Positions 16,992 to 26,615 of a DNA stretch of 64,000 bases are shown piece after piece. Position 1 is the stretch's first letter, and each line of letters opens with the position of its first letter. The DNA lies in contig NZ_JAPEPX010000001.1 of the NCBI RefSeq assembly GCF_026339935.1, positions 2,571,001 to 2,635,000 on the forward strand, given 5' to 3'. Position numbers and translations under genes: made by a program. This stretch comes from Streptomyces sp. NBC_01551 (GTDB lineage: Bacteria; Actinomycetota; Actinomycetes; Streptomycetales; Streptomycetaceae). The notes beneath the pieces are model-generated. The model was not told where the DNA came from and did not search any database. It saw nothing but the letters and a program-made list of their open reading frames with translations.

Positions 16992-18686
16992 TCACCGAGT
17001 GACCAGCTCGTCGGGCTCGGCCGCCGCGGCCGGGGGCGGCGACGCGGACGGAGCGGGCGGAGCGGATGTGGCGGGCGGGGGTGGCGGGGTCACGTCGCGG
17101 GCACGCTGGCGCGGGGCGCGCACCACGGCACGGGCCGTGCGCCGGCCGTGCGCCGGAACCCGCCTCAGCACCCGCGCGCCCTTCCCCGCGCCCCGCCCCA
17201 GGAACGCGGCCAGCATCGCCAGGAACGGCATCAGGTCGTCGGTGGCGAACCACGCCGCCTCGACCCGCCCCCGCTCCCCCCGCACGACCACCCGCGCCCC
17301 TTCACGCGCCGAACCCGAACCCCGCCCCCCGGCGCCGGCCCGGGCGGCCGCCCCAGCAGCGGTCCCGCCGCCGGCCCCGGCCGCCAGTCCTGCCCCGGAC
17401 CCGGACCCGGTGCCGGCCGCAGGCCCGGCCGCGGTGTCGGTCTGGGGCGGCGGCCCGGGCGCCGGGGCGGGGGTGGATTCGGGTGGGGTCGGGCGGCGGA
17501 CCGACGGGACGGCCGGGGTGGGCTGTTCCGGGGCGGGGTGGGCAGCCGGCGGTCGGGCGGCGGGCGTCGACGGCTCGCGGCGGAACGGCAGTTGGCGGCC
17601 CCGTACCGCCGCCAACAGCGCGTAGTTCTCCGCGAGGAACACCCGCCCCGGCCACGGCACCGGCTCCGGGACACGCTGCCCCGTCAGATCCAGGTACATC
17701 GCCTGGACGACGTCCAGCCCGGCCGCGTCCGTGAACAGCCGGAACTGCGCCCCCGGGCGCGGGTTGAAGTCCACCAGCCGGAAGCACCCCCGCTCGTCCC
17801 GGCGGAAGTCGAGGTCCAGGATCCCCTGGTAGCCCAGCCGTTCGGCGATCCTCAGCCCCGCCTCCTCCACCGCCGGATCCGGCAGCCAGCGCCCCACCGC
17901 CGTCAGCCCCGTCCGTACCGGCCAGGACAGCTCCTTGCGCCCCGACCCGGCCAGCAGCGGGTGCCCGCCCCGCGCGAACGCCCCGTGGAAGAACCAGTCG
18001 GTGTCCGGCCCGGCCGGCAGGAAGCGCTGGAGCAGCAGCCTGCTGCCCGCCTCGGCGGACCGCTCGTACAGCCGCCGCGCCTCGGCGGCGGTGTGCACGA
18101 GGGTGGTGCTGCGCAGGCCCGAACCCGCCGGCAGCAGCCAGGGCCGGCTCCATTTGGCGACCGCCGGCAGCCCCAGCCGCCACGCGGCCTCCGCCGCCTC
18201 CGCCCCGCTCGCCGGGATCACCGTCTCCGGGTGCGGGATGTCCCACCGCGCGCACAGCCGCGACAGCTCCGCCTTGTCGGCCACCCGCGCCGGCAGCCCG
18301 TCCGGCTGATGGGGGATCCGGAACCGCTCGCCCAGCATCGGAGCGATCCGGGCGACGGCGATCGCGCTCAGGTCGTCCATCGCGACGAGGACCGCCGGCC
18401 GGCCGATCCGCTCCGAGACGCCGACCAGGCATTCGAGCAGCGCCTCCGGCGCATCGGGATCCAGCCCGTCCGATCCCCCGTCAGGACCCGCGTGCACGGC
18501 GCGCAGATACCGCGAACGCCCCATGGGGCCACCCCCGGCCTCGACGACGGCATGCACTTCCACGCCCTTGCGCCCAAGGGATCTGACGGCGCCGAGGGTC
18601 CCGTGGTGGAACGGATTGCGATCGAGTCGGAGCAGAACAGCAGGCACAAGGTTGCCGAACGCGTGCATGGAAGCGGTGTCTTTCAC
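16992..18686 (-). CDS. ATP-grasp domain protein with long disordered C-terminal extension
   Basis: 564 residues. Residues 1-360 form an ATP-grasp ligase: substrate/lid region MDDLSAIAV, ATP-binding LGLPAVAKWSRPWLL, and the metal-binding end LDLDFRRDERGCFRLVDFNPRPG. Such enzymes join a carboxylate to an amine or thiol using ATP; the substrate is unknown. Residues about 375-500 are Pro/Ala/Gly low complexity, followed by a short ordered patch (AAWFATDDLMPFLAMLAAFLG) and an Arg-rich, proline-rich end. The GTG at 18686 gives the longest product; an ATG at 18668 (MHAFGNLVPAVLL) is equally plausible. Transcribed divergently from the GH26-type gene. Confidence 0.82.
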   Translation of the reverse strand: MKDTASMHAFGNLVPAVLLRLDRNPFHHGTLGAVRSLGRKGVEVHAVVEAGGGPMGRSRYLRAVHAGPDGGSDGLDPDAPEALLECLVGVSERIGRPAVLVAMDDLSAIAVARIAPMLGERFRIPHQPDGLPARVADKAELSRLCARWDIPHPETVIPASGAEAAEAAWRLGLPAVAKWSRPWLLPAGSGLRSTTLVHTAAEARRLYERSAEAGSRLLLQRFLPAGPDTDWFFHGAFARGGHPLLAGSGRKELSWPVRTGLTAVGRWLPDPAVEEAGLRIAERLGYQGILDLDFRRDERGCFRLVDFNPRPGAQFRLFTDAAGLDVVQAMYLDLTGQRVPEPVPWPGRVFLAENYALLAAVRGRQLPFRREPSTPAARPPAAHPAPEQPTPAVPSVRRPTPPESTPAPAPGPPPQTDTAAGPAAGTGSGSGAGLAAGAGGGTAAGAAARAGAGGRGSGSAREGARVVVRGERGRVEAAWFATDDLMPFLAMLAAFLGRGAGKGARVLRRVPAHGRRTARAVVRAPRQRARDVTPPPPPATSAPPAPSASPPPAAAAEPDELVTR

Positions 18687-18818
18687 CTAGTCGGACCAAG
18701 CGGGGAGGATGCGCACCTGCGAATGGCCTATGCGGCGGTCACCGAACAGGCCGTTCATCAGATCTGATGCCTAACGTCTTCGACAAGCACACCGATTCAG
18801 GAAAGCTCGGGAGACGCC

Positions 18819-20579
18819 ATGCCCAGACCACGCCGCCGACTGGCGAGCACCTGCGTCGGTACGGTCACCGCCGGACTCCTCGCCACCGGCGCCGCGCTGG
18901 CGGCGCCCGACGAAGGCGAGGGCAAGGACGGCAGGGGCACCGACATCGCCATGGGCGCGTACCTCGACTACGGGCCGCCCGGGATCGCCCGGATCCCGTC
19001 CCTCTCGCGCTGGCTGGGCGGCAAGGAGATCCGGGTCGGGCACACCTATCTGCCCGGCGACCGCTGGGCCGGCATCGAGGGGAACGTCAGCTTCCTGGAG
19101 GACTGGGCCGAGTGGCGCCAGGCCGAGGACGACCGGATGTTCGTCCTCAACGTGCCCATGCAGGAACGCAACGAGGGCCGGGTGCCCGACTACCAGGTGG
19201 CCCAGCTGATCAGGGCGGGCGCGGACGGCGCGTACGACCGGCACTTCCGCAAGCTCGCCGAGCGGCTCGTGGACCTGGGCGTCCCGGACACGGTGATCGT
19301 GCTGGGCTGGGAGATGAACGGCGTCACCTACACCCACCGGTGTGCGCCGGACCCGGAGAACTGGAAGGCGTACTGGCGGCGGGTCGTCACGACGATGCGC
19401 TCCGTGCCGGGGCAGGAGTTCAAGTTCGACTTCGCCCCCAACCGGGGGAAGGACGCGATCGGCTGGACCGAGTGCTACCCGGGCGACGACGTCGTCGACA
19501 TCATCGGCATGGACTCCTACGACCAGGGCCCGGGCCGGGACTTCGACGACCAGGTGTCCCAGCCTTACGGGCTCCAGCAGCACGTGGACTTCGCGAAGGC
19601 GCACGGCAAAGCGATCTCGTACCCGGAGTGGGGGCTGTTCCGGCGCGGGGACAACCCGGAGTACGTGCGGCGCATGCTGAAGTGGATCGAGCAGCACCGG
19701 CCGGTCTACCACACCATCACCGACTACTGCCCGCACGGCGTGTGGCAGTGCAAGCAGAACCCGCGCTCCTCGGAGGCGTTCCGCGACGCGCTGACCCCGG
19801 ACCGGCCGGGCCCGGTGATCCCCACGCCGGTGGTCCCCACGCCGGTCGTCCCGACCCCGGTGGTCCCGACCCCGGTCGTGCCCACGCCGGTCGTCCCGAC
19901 GCCCGTGGTGCCGACCCCGCAGATCCCGACTCCGCAGATCCCGACTCCGTCGCCGGTCGTCCCGACGCCCTCGCCGCTGCTCCCGACCCCGGAGGTCCCG
20001 GCGCCCGTGACCCCGAGCCCGGTCAGCCCCAGCCCGGTCAGCCCGAGCCCGAGCCCGGTGGTCCCCATCCCCGAGGTCCCGGTGCCCGTACCCTCGCCGG
20101 CGGTCCCCAGCCCGGAGATCCCGGTCCCGGTGAGCCCGAGCCCCGTCAAGCCGAGCCCGGTGAGCCCGAGCCCGGTCAGCCCGAGCCCGGTCACACCCAG
20201 CCCGCAGGCCCCCAGCCCGCAGGTCCCGAGCCCGGAGGCGCCGGCTCCTGTCAGCCCCGCGCCGGTCGTGCCGAGCCCGGCCGAGCCGAGCCCCGTCACC
20301 CCCGACCCGGTCGAGACCCCCGTCCCCGTCCCCGTGCCCTCGTCCGAGAGCCCGAGCCCGAGCCCCCGCCCGAGCGCCAGCCCCAGCCCGGTCCCGAGCC
20401 CGAGCCCGACTCCGGTCGTGCCCAAGCCGGAGCCCGTGCCGACGGCGCCGCCGGCCCCCAACAGCACGCAGTGGTGCCTGCCGCTCAACTTCGGCGAGTG
20501 GCTCTCCAAGCTGGTCGGCACGCAGTCGCTCTGCGTGCGGTTCGACTGGGGCAAGGACTCCGGCTTCTGGCCGTTCTAG
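18819..20579 (+). CDS. Secreted GH26-type glycoside hydrolase with proline-rich repeat tail
   Basis: 586 residues. Signal peptide residues 1-29. The catalytic domain (about 35-325) looks like glycoside hydrolase family 26 (beta-mannanase or related): general acid Glu165 in LGWEMNG and nucleophile Glu270 in YPEWGLF fit the clan GH-A pattern. The tail (about residues 330-545) is built of PTPVV and PSPVS repeats coded by degenerate 15-bp units, then a short C-terminal domain with two Cys (QWCLPLNFGEW, QSLCVRFDW). GGGAG precedes the ATG. It converges on the exopolysaccharide operon, so it may trim that polymer, which is inference. The tail could be a cell-wall spacer. Confidence 0.85.
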   Translation: MPRPRRRLASTCVGTVTAGLLATGAALAAPDEGEGKDGRGTDIAMGAYLDYGPPGIARIPSLSRWLGGKEIRVGHTYLPGDRWAGIEGNVSFLEDWAEWRQAEDDRMFVLNVPMQERNEGRVPDYQVAQLIRAGADGAYDRHFRKLAERLVDLGVPDTVIVLGWEMNGVTYTHRCAPDPENWKAYWRRVVTTMRSVPGQEFKFDFAPNRGKDAIGWTECYPGDDVVDIIGMDSYDQGPGRDFDDQVSQPYGLQQHVDFAKAHGKAISYPEWGLFRRGDNPEYVRRMLKWIEQHRPVYHTITDYCPHGVWQCKQNPRSSEAFRDALTPDRPGPVIPTPVVPTPVVPTPVVPTPVVPTPVVPTPVVPTPQIPTPQIPTPSPVVPTPSPLLPTPEVPAPVTPSPVSPSPVSPSPSPVVPIPEVPVPVPSPAVPSPEIPVPVSPSPVKPSPVSPSPVSPSPVTPSPQAPSPQVPSPEAPAPVSPAPVVPSPAEPSPVTPDPVETPVPVPVPSSESPSPSPRPSASPSPVPSPSPTPVVPKPEPVPTAPPAPNSTQWCLPLNFGEWLSKLVGTQSLCVRFDWGKDSGFWPF

Positions 20580-20626
20580 TTCCAGGGCCAGTTGCGGTTC
20601 CGGTTCACCTCCCGGCAGGGGCCGGC

Positions 20627-21769
20627 TCATCGCACGCGCAGTTCGTTCAGCCTGGCCCGCCAGTCCCGGGCGGCCGGCAGCGTCTCGCGCAGCGCGTCCA
20701 CCGCCCGCTCGCGCCCCGTCACCTGCGACTCGTGCAGCCGCAGCAGGGGCGCGAGCGCGCTCGTGGCCAGCAGGAACCGCTGGTTGACGATCGTCTCGGG
20801 CCGCCAGTGGTTCTTGTACGGCTCGTTGCCGCGCAGGAAGCTCACCACCGGGCGGTCCTCCGCGAGCGCCTTGCCGGCCTCGTAGCGCAGCAGCAGCGTC
20901 GCCACGTCCACCTTCCTGGCCCGCAGATCCGGGTCGGCCCCGTACAGGTAGCCGCCGCTCAGCGCGGCCGACAGCAGCGTGACGTTGGCCGCCATCACCT
21001 TCCCGTCGAGCCGGAACTCGGTCAGCCGGGCCTCGCCGGCCCGCACCATCCGCCGGGTGGCGCGGGTCAGGTGCTCGGCGAAGCGCGGCTTGAGGTGCTC
21101 CGGGGTCACCCCGCGGCCGCGCCACTGCTTCTCGTGCAGCCGCAGCAGCGTCCGTACGGCGCGCGGCACCTCCTGCTCGGTGACCTCGCGCTCCTCGATG
21201 CCGGCGGCGTCGGTCTTGCGCAGCTTGGCCCGCACCCGCTGGGCGCCGGAGCCCGGCATCCGCTTGACCAGCTCGTCGAACGGCAGCGCGGGCAGCTCCA
21301 TGCAGGTGGAGTCGGCCAGCTTGCTCCGCGCCCCCGGCCAGGCCTCGAACACGGCCTCGGCGGCGGCCCCGGGGCGGACCTCGCGCAGGTCGACGACCGC
21401 ACCCCGGGCGGCCCGGTGCAGGCCGCGGGCCAGCGCCGGGACGACCTGGTCGGCGTGCCCGGCGGCCACCAGCACGTCGAAGTAGTCGGTGATCCCGCCG
21501 CCGAGCGGCACCAGCAGCGGCAGCGGCCGGTGTACGAGCATCAGCGCGGCGGCGCCGACCAGTTCCTCGCCGCGCCGCACGAGCACGATGCGGAGCCGGC
21601 CGTCGCGGCCGTAGGACAGCCACCAGGAGTGGAGCCAGGCGTGGCTCTGGAAGGGGGTGGCGGTGGGGCAGCCGCGCAGGAGCCGGTTCCACGGCTCCTC
21701 CAGCGCGGCGAACTGCCGGGGGTCGCGGCACAGCGTCACCGACAGGGCCCCGGCGGAGCCCGTCGTCAT
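20627..21769 (-). CDS. CelD/BioF2-like GNAT acyltransferase
   Basis: 380 residues, cytoplasmic. GNAT-type acyltransferase of the CelD/FemAB-like group often found in exopolysaccharide loci. Features: PFQSHAWLHSWWLSYG near the N-terminus, LHEKQWRGRG in the middle, and the acyl-CoA domain MAANVTLLSAALSGGYLYGADP. It probably adds an acyl group to a sugar or cell-wall precursor. Its ATG (21767-21769) overlaps the stop of the Wzz-like gene in ATGA, indicating translational coupling as last gene of the operon. Confidence 0.82.
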   Translation of the reverse strand: MTTGSAGALSVTLCRDPRQFAALEEPWNRLLRGCPTATPFQSHAWLHSWWLSYGRDGRLRIVLVRRGEELVGAAALMLVHRPLPLLVPLGGGITDYFDVLVAAGHADQVVPALARGLHRAARGAVVDLREVRPGAAAEAVFEAWPGARSKLADSTCMELPALPFDELVKRMPGSGAQRVRAKLRKTDAAGIEEREVTEQEVPRAVRTLLRLHEKQWRGRGVTPEHLKPRFAEHLTRATRRMVRAGEARLTEFRLDGKVMAANVTLLSAALSGGYLYGADPDLRARKVDVATLLLRYEAGKALAEDRPVVSFLRGNEPYKNHWRPETIVNQRFLLATSALAPLLRLHESQVTGRERAVDALRETLPAARDWRARLNELRVR

Positions 21770-22485
21770 CGCACGGACTCCTTCTCCTTGGTCTCGGAGT
21801 GCTCGCCCTGCGCGGGCAGCGAGGCGTACTCCTCCACGGCAGCGGGCGAATCCGCCGCGGGCGTCTTCGCGGCGGGCGTCTCGTCGCCGGCCTCCTGCGG
21901 GCGGCGGCGGGGGCGCGCCAGCATCCACAGCCCGCCGAGCAGCCCGCCGGCGCACAGCCCGACGGCTCCGCTGACGGGGGCGGACGGCGAGGCCGGGGCG
22001 GCGGGGGCGACGGCCTGGTTGAACAGCAGCAGCTGCACACCGGTGTTCTTGGCGGCCTGGTTGCTGCTCAGCGAGAGCGCGTCGGCAACCGCGTTGGCGA
22101 TGTCGGCGGCCTCGGCCGGGCTCTTGGACGTCCCCGTGATGGCGATCATCGGGGACTCGGGGGACGTCTCGGCGCGGACCTGCGTACGGAGCTTCTGGGC
22201 GCTGAGGCCCGCGCGGGGCTGGGCGTACGCGAGGGTGGAACTGCTGGTGGCGATGCGGGCGTAGGCCTGGGCGAAGCCGAGGGCGGTGGCCGGCTCGGTG
22301 GTGTCGTCCGGGACGGCGACGACGTAGCTGGTGGCGGCGTACTCGGGTGCCTTGAGCACCCCGTACGCCCCGCCCGCTGCCAGCCCGAGCAGGGCGACGG
22401 CGGGCAGGGGCCACCAGGCGGGCGGCGCCAGCAGCCTGGCCCGGCGGCGGTGGTCGGACTTCTTCTGGTCGGCGGTGTCGGCCAT
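21766..22485 (-). CDS. Wzz-like chain length determinant / polysaccharide co-polymerase
   Basis: About 239 residues; two membrane helices (about residues 25-45, WPLPAVALLGLAAGGAYG, and 165-185, SGAVGLCAGGLLGGLWML) flank an external domain with the late motif GTSKSPAEAADIANAVADAL typical of Wzz/YveK proteins. There is no C-terminal tyrosine kinase domain. Role: setting chain length during Wzy-type polymerisation. The ATG at 22485 (MADTADQ) is preferred; a GTG at 22497 is possible. The C-terminus is Ala/Glu-rich and disordered. Confidence 0.8.
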   Translation of the reverse strand: MADTADQKKSDHRRRARLLAPPAWWPLPAVALLGLAAGGAYGVLKAPEYAATSYVVAVPDDTTEPATALGFAQAYARIATSSSTLAYAQPRAGLSAQKLRTQVRAETSPESPMIAITGTSKSPAEAADIANAVADALSLSSNQAAKNTGVQLLLFNQAVAPAAPASPSAPVSGAVGLCAGGLLGGLWMLARPRRRPQEAGDETPAAKTPAADSPAAVEEYASLPAQGEHSETKEKESVR

Positions 22486-22532
22486 GTGCGTGCTCACTTC
22501 CTGGGTGGAGGGGGAGGTTCCTTCGAGACGGA

Positions 22533-23942
22533 TCAGCCGGTCGCCTGCGGCGCGCCCGGCAGGTATTCGGCGCCCGGCGGCCCGGGTTCGTCCGGCCGCG
22601 CCCGGCCTCCCACGCCACAGGCCGGCCCCCCACCGGACAGCGGGGCCGCCCCGGCGTCATCCCCGGCCCCGGCGGAGCCCTGGCCGGCGGGGTCCGGGGC
22701 GCGGTCCCGGCCCGACCCGGTCGGCTCGGCGCCCGCGGAGGCCGGCGGGGCGGCGGACAGGGGGCGTCGGGGGGTGGGCGCGGACAGCGCGCGGGCGGGG
22801 AGCGGAGGGGGCGCCAGGGCGTGGGCGTAGACGTCGAGGAGCTGCTCGGCGGTGCGGGTGATGTCGTAGCGGCGGACCACGGGGGGCTGCGGCAGGCGCC
22901 GGGCGCCCGCTTCCATGTGGCCGCGCAGGGCCGCGACCAGTTCCTCCGTGCCCGTCCCGATCCGCCGCGCGCCCGGCGCCTGCGCGGCCGGCAGGTCGTC
23001 GATCGCCGGGCAGGTGACGTGCAGGACGGGCAGCCCGGCGGCCAGGGCCTCCACCACGGCCAGGCCGAACGCCTCCTCCCGCGACGGCGACACGAACACG
23101 TCCATCGCCGCGAGCAGCGCCGGGATCCCGGCGGTGCGGCCGTCCGCGCTGTCGCCCAGCGGGTCCCGCTCCCCCAGCAGGTGGATCCGGCTCTGCGCCC
23201 CGAGTTCGGCGGCGAGCCGGCGCAGCGTGGCCCGCTCCGGCCCGTCCCCCGCGATCAGCAGGTGGGCGCCCGGCAGCGCCGCCACCGCCCGTACCAGGAC
23301 GTCGAACCGCTTGCCCGGCACCAGCCGGCCGACCCCGCCCACCACGAACGCGCGCTCCGGCAGCCCGGTGCGGGCCCGGGTGGCCCGCCGTACGCCCTCG
23401 TCGAAGCGGAACCGGACGGCCTCGATCCCGTTCGGCACCACGTGCACCCGCGCCGCCGGGACGCCCCAGCCCTCCAGGCGGGCCGCGACCGTGTCCGACA
23501 CCGCGACCGTCGCCGCGCCCAGCCGCTCGCTCCCCAGGTACAGCGCCCGGACCCCGCGCGACAGCGGCCGACCCTCGATCTCGCCCTCGCCGAGCGAGTG
23601 TTCGGTGGCCACCGTCGCGCTCACGCCCGCCAGGCGCGCCGCGAGGCGCCCGTACACGCAGGCCCGGTACAGGTGCGTGTGCACCAGGTCGTACTGCCCG
23701 CGCCGGATGAACGTCACCAGCCTCGGCAGCGCCCCCAGGTCGCGGTTGCCCCGCATCCCGAGGTTCACCACGCGGACCCCGTCGGCCCGCAGCCCCTCGG
23801 CCACCGCCCCGGGGTTCGTCAGCGTCAGGACGTCGCAGCTCATCGGCATGTGCCGCAGCAGCAGGCGCAGTTGCTGCTCGGCGCCGCCGACCCCCAGCCC
23901 GGTGATGACGTGCAGCGCCCGCACCGACTTCAGGGCGGTCAT
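22533..23942 (-). CDS. Glycosyltransferase family 4
   Basis: 469 residues, cytoplasmic or membrane-associated. GT-B fold retaining glycosyltransferase: donor-binding half has VGGVGRLVPGKRFDVLVRA and the EX7E-like sequence SPSREEAFGLAVVEALA; the N-terminal half has ITGLGVGGAEQQL. Builds one linkage of the exopolysaccharide repeat unit. The last 90 residues are Ala/Pro/Gly low complexity. Its ATG (23940-23942) overlaps the deacetylase stop in ATGA, so translation is coupled. Confidence 0.88.
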   Translation of the reverse strand: MTALKSVRALHVITGLGVGGAEQQLRLLLRHMPMSCDVLTLTNPGAVAEGLRADGVRVVNLGMRGNRDLGALPRLVTFIRRGQYDLVHTHLYRACVYGRLAARLAGVSATVATEHSLGEGEIEGRPLSRGVRALYLGSERLGAATVAVSDTVAARLEGWGVPAARVHVVPNGIEAVRFRFDEGVRRATRARTGLPERAFVVGGVGRLVPGKRFDVLVRAVAALPGAHLLIAGDGPERATLRRLAAELGAQSRIHLLGERDPLGDSADGRTAGIPALLAAMDVFVSPSREEAFGLAVVEALAAGLPVLHVTCPAIDDLPAAQAPGARRIGTGTEELVAALRGHMEAGARRLPQPPVVRRYDITRTAEQLLDVYAHALAPPPLPARALSAPTPRRPLSAAPPASAGAEPTGSGRDRAPDPAGQGSAGAGDDAGAAPLSGGGPACGVGGRARPDEPGPPGAEYLPGAPQATG

Positions 23943-24718
23943 CCGTGCTTCACCCCCCGCCGCATCTCCCGCACCTGGTGGCGCACCTGCTTGATCCGCA
24001 GCCGCGCGGCGCCGTCCGCCTGGCTGACGTGCGTACGGGGCAGGGCGTGCGGGCCCGCGAGCCGCCCGGGGTCGATCGCGCAGGCGTACCCGTACCCGGC
24101 GGCGCGCGTCGCGTCGACGACCCGGGCGTCGAGGTGCCCGTACGGGTAGCAGAAGCCCTCCGGCAGCGTCCCGGTCAGCTCGCGCAGCAGCTCCCGGCTG
24201 CCCCGCAGCTCCTGCTGGAGCACGTCGTCGGGCGCGGCGGTGAGGTCCTGGTGCAGCAGCCCGTGCGAGCCGATCTCCTGCCCGGCGGCGGCGACTTCGC
24301 GGATGCCCTCGGCGGTGAGCAGCGACTTGCGCGGCCCCAGCGGGTCCCAGACGTTGTCCACGCCGAGCCTCCCGGGCAGCACGAACAGGGTGGAGGTGCA
24401 GCCGTAGCGGCGCAGCAGCGGCAGCGCGCGGGTCAGGTAGTCGGTGTAGCCGTCGTCGAAGGTGAGCCCGACGAGCCCGGCCCCCCGCCCGGCCGCGCGC
24501 GCCCGAAGGAGCTCGCCGACGGAGACCCCGCGCAAGCCCCTGGAGCGCAGCCACAGCAGCTGGGCCTCCAGCACGGCCGGGGTGACGGTGATGCCGTACG
24601 GGTCCTCGGCGGGATCGGTGAACTCGGCGACCGAGTGGTACATCAGGACCCACGGGGACGCGGACCGGCGGGTGGGTACCCCCACGGCGGCGGGCGCCGT
24701 GTCGGTGTCAGCGGACAT
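23939..24718 (-). CDS. Polysaccharide deacetylase (CE4/NodB domain)
   Basis: 259 residues. Carbohydrate esterase family 4 domain: catalytic base motif GLTFDDGYTDY (about residues 88-98) and metal-binding SHGLLH (about 151-156), followed by FCYPYGHLD. Removes N-acetyl groups from a polysaccharide or lipid-linked sugar. No clear signal peptide, so it may act on a cytoplasmic intermediate. The ATG at 24718 overlaps the end of the upstream flippase gene by 11 bp, consistent with one operon. Confidence 0.88.
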   Translation of the reverse strand: MSADTDTAPAAVGVPTRRSASPWVLMYHSVAEFTDPAEDPYGITVTPAVLEAQLLWLRSRGLRGVSVGELLRARAAGRGAGLVGLTFDDGYTDYLTRALPLLRRYGCTSTLFVLPGRLGVDNVWDPLGPRKSLLTAEGIREVAAAGQEIGSHGLLHQDLTAAPDDVLQQELRGSRELLRELTGTLPEGFCYPYGHLDARVVDATRAAGYGYACAIDPGRLAGPHALPRTHVSQADGAARLRIKQVRHQVREMRRGVKHG

Positions 24719-26411
24719 TGCGGAACCTCTGGGTGAGCTGGGAGGTGAGCTGGGCGATCTGGCTGGGCAGGGCGATGACCTCAAGGGCCCGTATGGCCGT
24801 CCCGGTGGCCCCGAACATGGCCGGGACCAGCAGGCAGCCGAGCGCCGCGCTCAGCAGCGGGTCGGGGATCATCGGCCCGGCGATCCACCCGGTGACGCAG
24901 GCGGCGAGGGCGGATACCGCCAGCCGGGCGATGCTGACGGCGACCCGGCGGACCTGGATTGCGATGATCCGCGAGCCGAGTCCGGTGAGCAGCAGGGCGG
25001 CGGTGGTGGAGATGCCGGCCGCGTTGGCGGCGGCGATGCCGTACGTCCCCCACCAGCGGACGGCGAAGGCTCCGGCGACGATGTTGACGAGGAGCCCGGC
25101 GCCCATCGCGAGCGCCGGGAACCAGGTGGGCCGGGCGGTCGAGAAGAAGGGCCGGGACAGGGCCCCGACGAGGCAGTGGCCGAGCAGCCCGAGGCTGTAG
25201 ACCCGCATGACGGAGGCGGTGGCGAGGGTGTCCTGGTGGGTGAAGGCGCCCCGCTCGAAGAGCACCTGGATGATCTGCGGCGCGTACCCGATGACGAGCG
25301 CGGTGCCCATCAGTACGGCGAGGGAGGCGAGCGCGAGGTCCTGCTCGACGCGCCGGCGGGCCTTCTCGCGCTCCCCGCCGGCCATGGCCTGGGCCACGAC
25401 CGGGAAGGTGACGGTGCAGATCATCAGGGACAGCACCATCGGCATCTGCGCGACCTTCTGCGCGTAGTTGAGGTGCGAGATGGCGCCGGGGGGCAGCGAG
25501 GCGGCGAGGAACCGCTCGACCAGGACCTGCGACTGCCGGAAGACGGCGAAGAAGATGACGGGGGCGATCAGCCCGAAGGCGATCAGGGTGGGCCGGTCCC
25601 GGTCCCGTTGGAAGCGCGGGGCGCCCTGGGCGCGCGGCGGCCCGAAGCCCACGTTGCGGATGAACGCGGGTAGTTGGACGAGGACCATCAGCAGCCCGCC
25701 GACGGCGACCCCAGCGGCGGCGGCCCGCACGCCCCACACGGCGTGCAGGGCGACCATCGTGGCGATGATGCCGACGTTGTACGAGACGTAGATCGCGGCG
25801 GGTGGCAGGAAGGAGCGGTGGGCCCGCAGGGCGGCGCTGAAGTATCCGGCGATGCCGAAGGACAGCACGGTCAGCGCGGTCATCCGGGTGCACTCGACGG
25901 CCAGCCCGGGATCGGGCAGGCCGGGCGCGAGCACGCCGACGACGAGCGGCGCGGCGACGACGAGTACGGAGGCCACCGCGGCCAGGAGCACGACGAGGCG
26001 GGGCAGCGTCGCGCCGACGAGGAGGCGTACGGGGTCCTGGGCGCGGGCCTCCTTGCGGGTGAGCCCGGCGCGGCTGGCGGCCCGCCGGGCCAGGGCGTGG
26101 CTGAAGGCGGGCACCATCAGCAGCGCCATGGCGTCCTCGATCAGCAGCGTCGAGGCCATCTCGGGGACGGTCCAGGCGATCAGGAACGAGTCGCTGTCGT
26201 GCCCGGCGCCGAAGAGGTGGGCGATGGTCTGGTCCCGGACCAGCCCGAACAACGCCCCGGCGGCGGTGAGCCCGGCGGTGACGGCGGCGGCCTTGGCGAG
26301 GAACCGCCCGAGCGGCGCGGGCGCGTTCCCGCCGCTCCCCGGCCCCGCATCGGTCCGCCGGACGCCCGCCGCCGACGCCTTCGCACGGCCCGCGGCGCCG
26401 GTCTGCAACAC
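24708..26411 (-). CDS. MurJ/MviN-like lipid-linked oligosaccharide flippase; 5' end probably extends to 26619 across a frame break
   Basis: Integral membrane protein of the MOP superfamily with about 14 helices. It opens with FLAKAAAVTAGLTAAGALFGLVRDQTIAHLFGAG and moves lipid-linked sugars across the membrane, here most likely the exopolysaccharide unit. The uninterrupted frame from the GTG at 26411 gives 567 residues. The upstream gene ends in GTGA at 26616-26619, and a coupled start there (MTDTTPWRRPAAAATE) lies in another frame. Removing one base, for example from the five-G run at 26515-26519, joins the two into 636 residues. Codon use stays GC3-rich upstream of 26411 in the flippase frame, which supports a longer gene. 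Confidence 0.85.
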   Translation of the reverse strand: MLQTGAAGRAKASAAGVRRTDAGPGSGGNAPAPLGRFLAKAAAVTAGLTAAGALFGLVRDQTIAHLFGAGHDSDSFLIAWTVPEMASTLLIEDAMALLMVPAFSHALARRAASRAGLTRKEARAQDPVRLLVGATLPRLVVLLAAVASVLVVAAPLVVGVLAPGLPDPGLAVECTRMTALTVLSFGIAGYFSAALRAHRSFLPPAAIYVSYNVGIIATMVALHAVWGVRAAAAGVAVGGLLMVLVQLPAFIRNVGFGPPRAQGAPRFQRDRDRPTLIAFGLIAPVIFFAVFRQSQVLVERFLAASLPPGAISHLNYAQKVAQMPMVLSLMICTVTFPVVAQAMAGGEREKARRRVEQDLALASLAVLMGTALVIGYAPQIIQVLFERGAFTHQDTLATASVMRVYSLGLLGHCLVGALSRPFFSTARPTWFPALAMGAGLLVNIVAGAFAVRWWGTYGIAAANAAGISTTAALLLTGLGSRIIAIQVRRVAVSIARLAVSALAACVTGWIAGPMIPDPLLSAALGCLLVPAMFGATGTAIRALEVIALPSQIAQLTSQLTQRFRNVR

Positions 26412-26615
26412 CGACGGCCGGACGGAGTCCCCGGCGGCACCCGAGTGAGCGGACGCTCCGCCCGGCAGGACCGACGGCCGGGCCGAGTCCGGCGCGGCCG
26501 CGGTCGGGAGGACCGGGGGCGCGCCGGGGCCGGCTCGGGCGGGCGTGGGTACGGCCCGCAGCCGCGGCGACTTCGGTCGCCGCGGCCGCGGGCCGCCGCC
26601 AGGGCGTCGTGTCCG

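Noticed and set aside
19811..20420. Short regular repeats that could suggest a CRISPR array
   Set aside because: They are degenerate 15-bp units in frame, coding for PTPVV/PSPVS, with no spacers.
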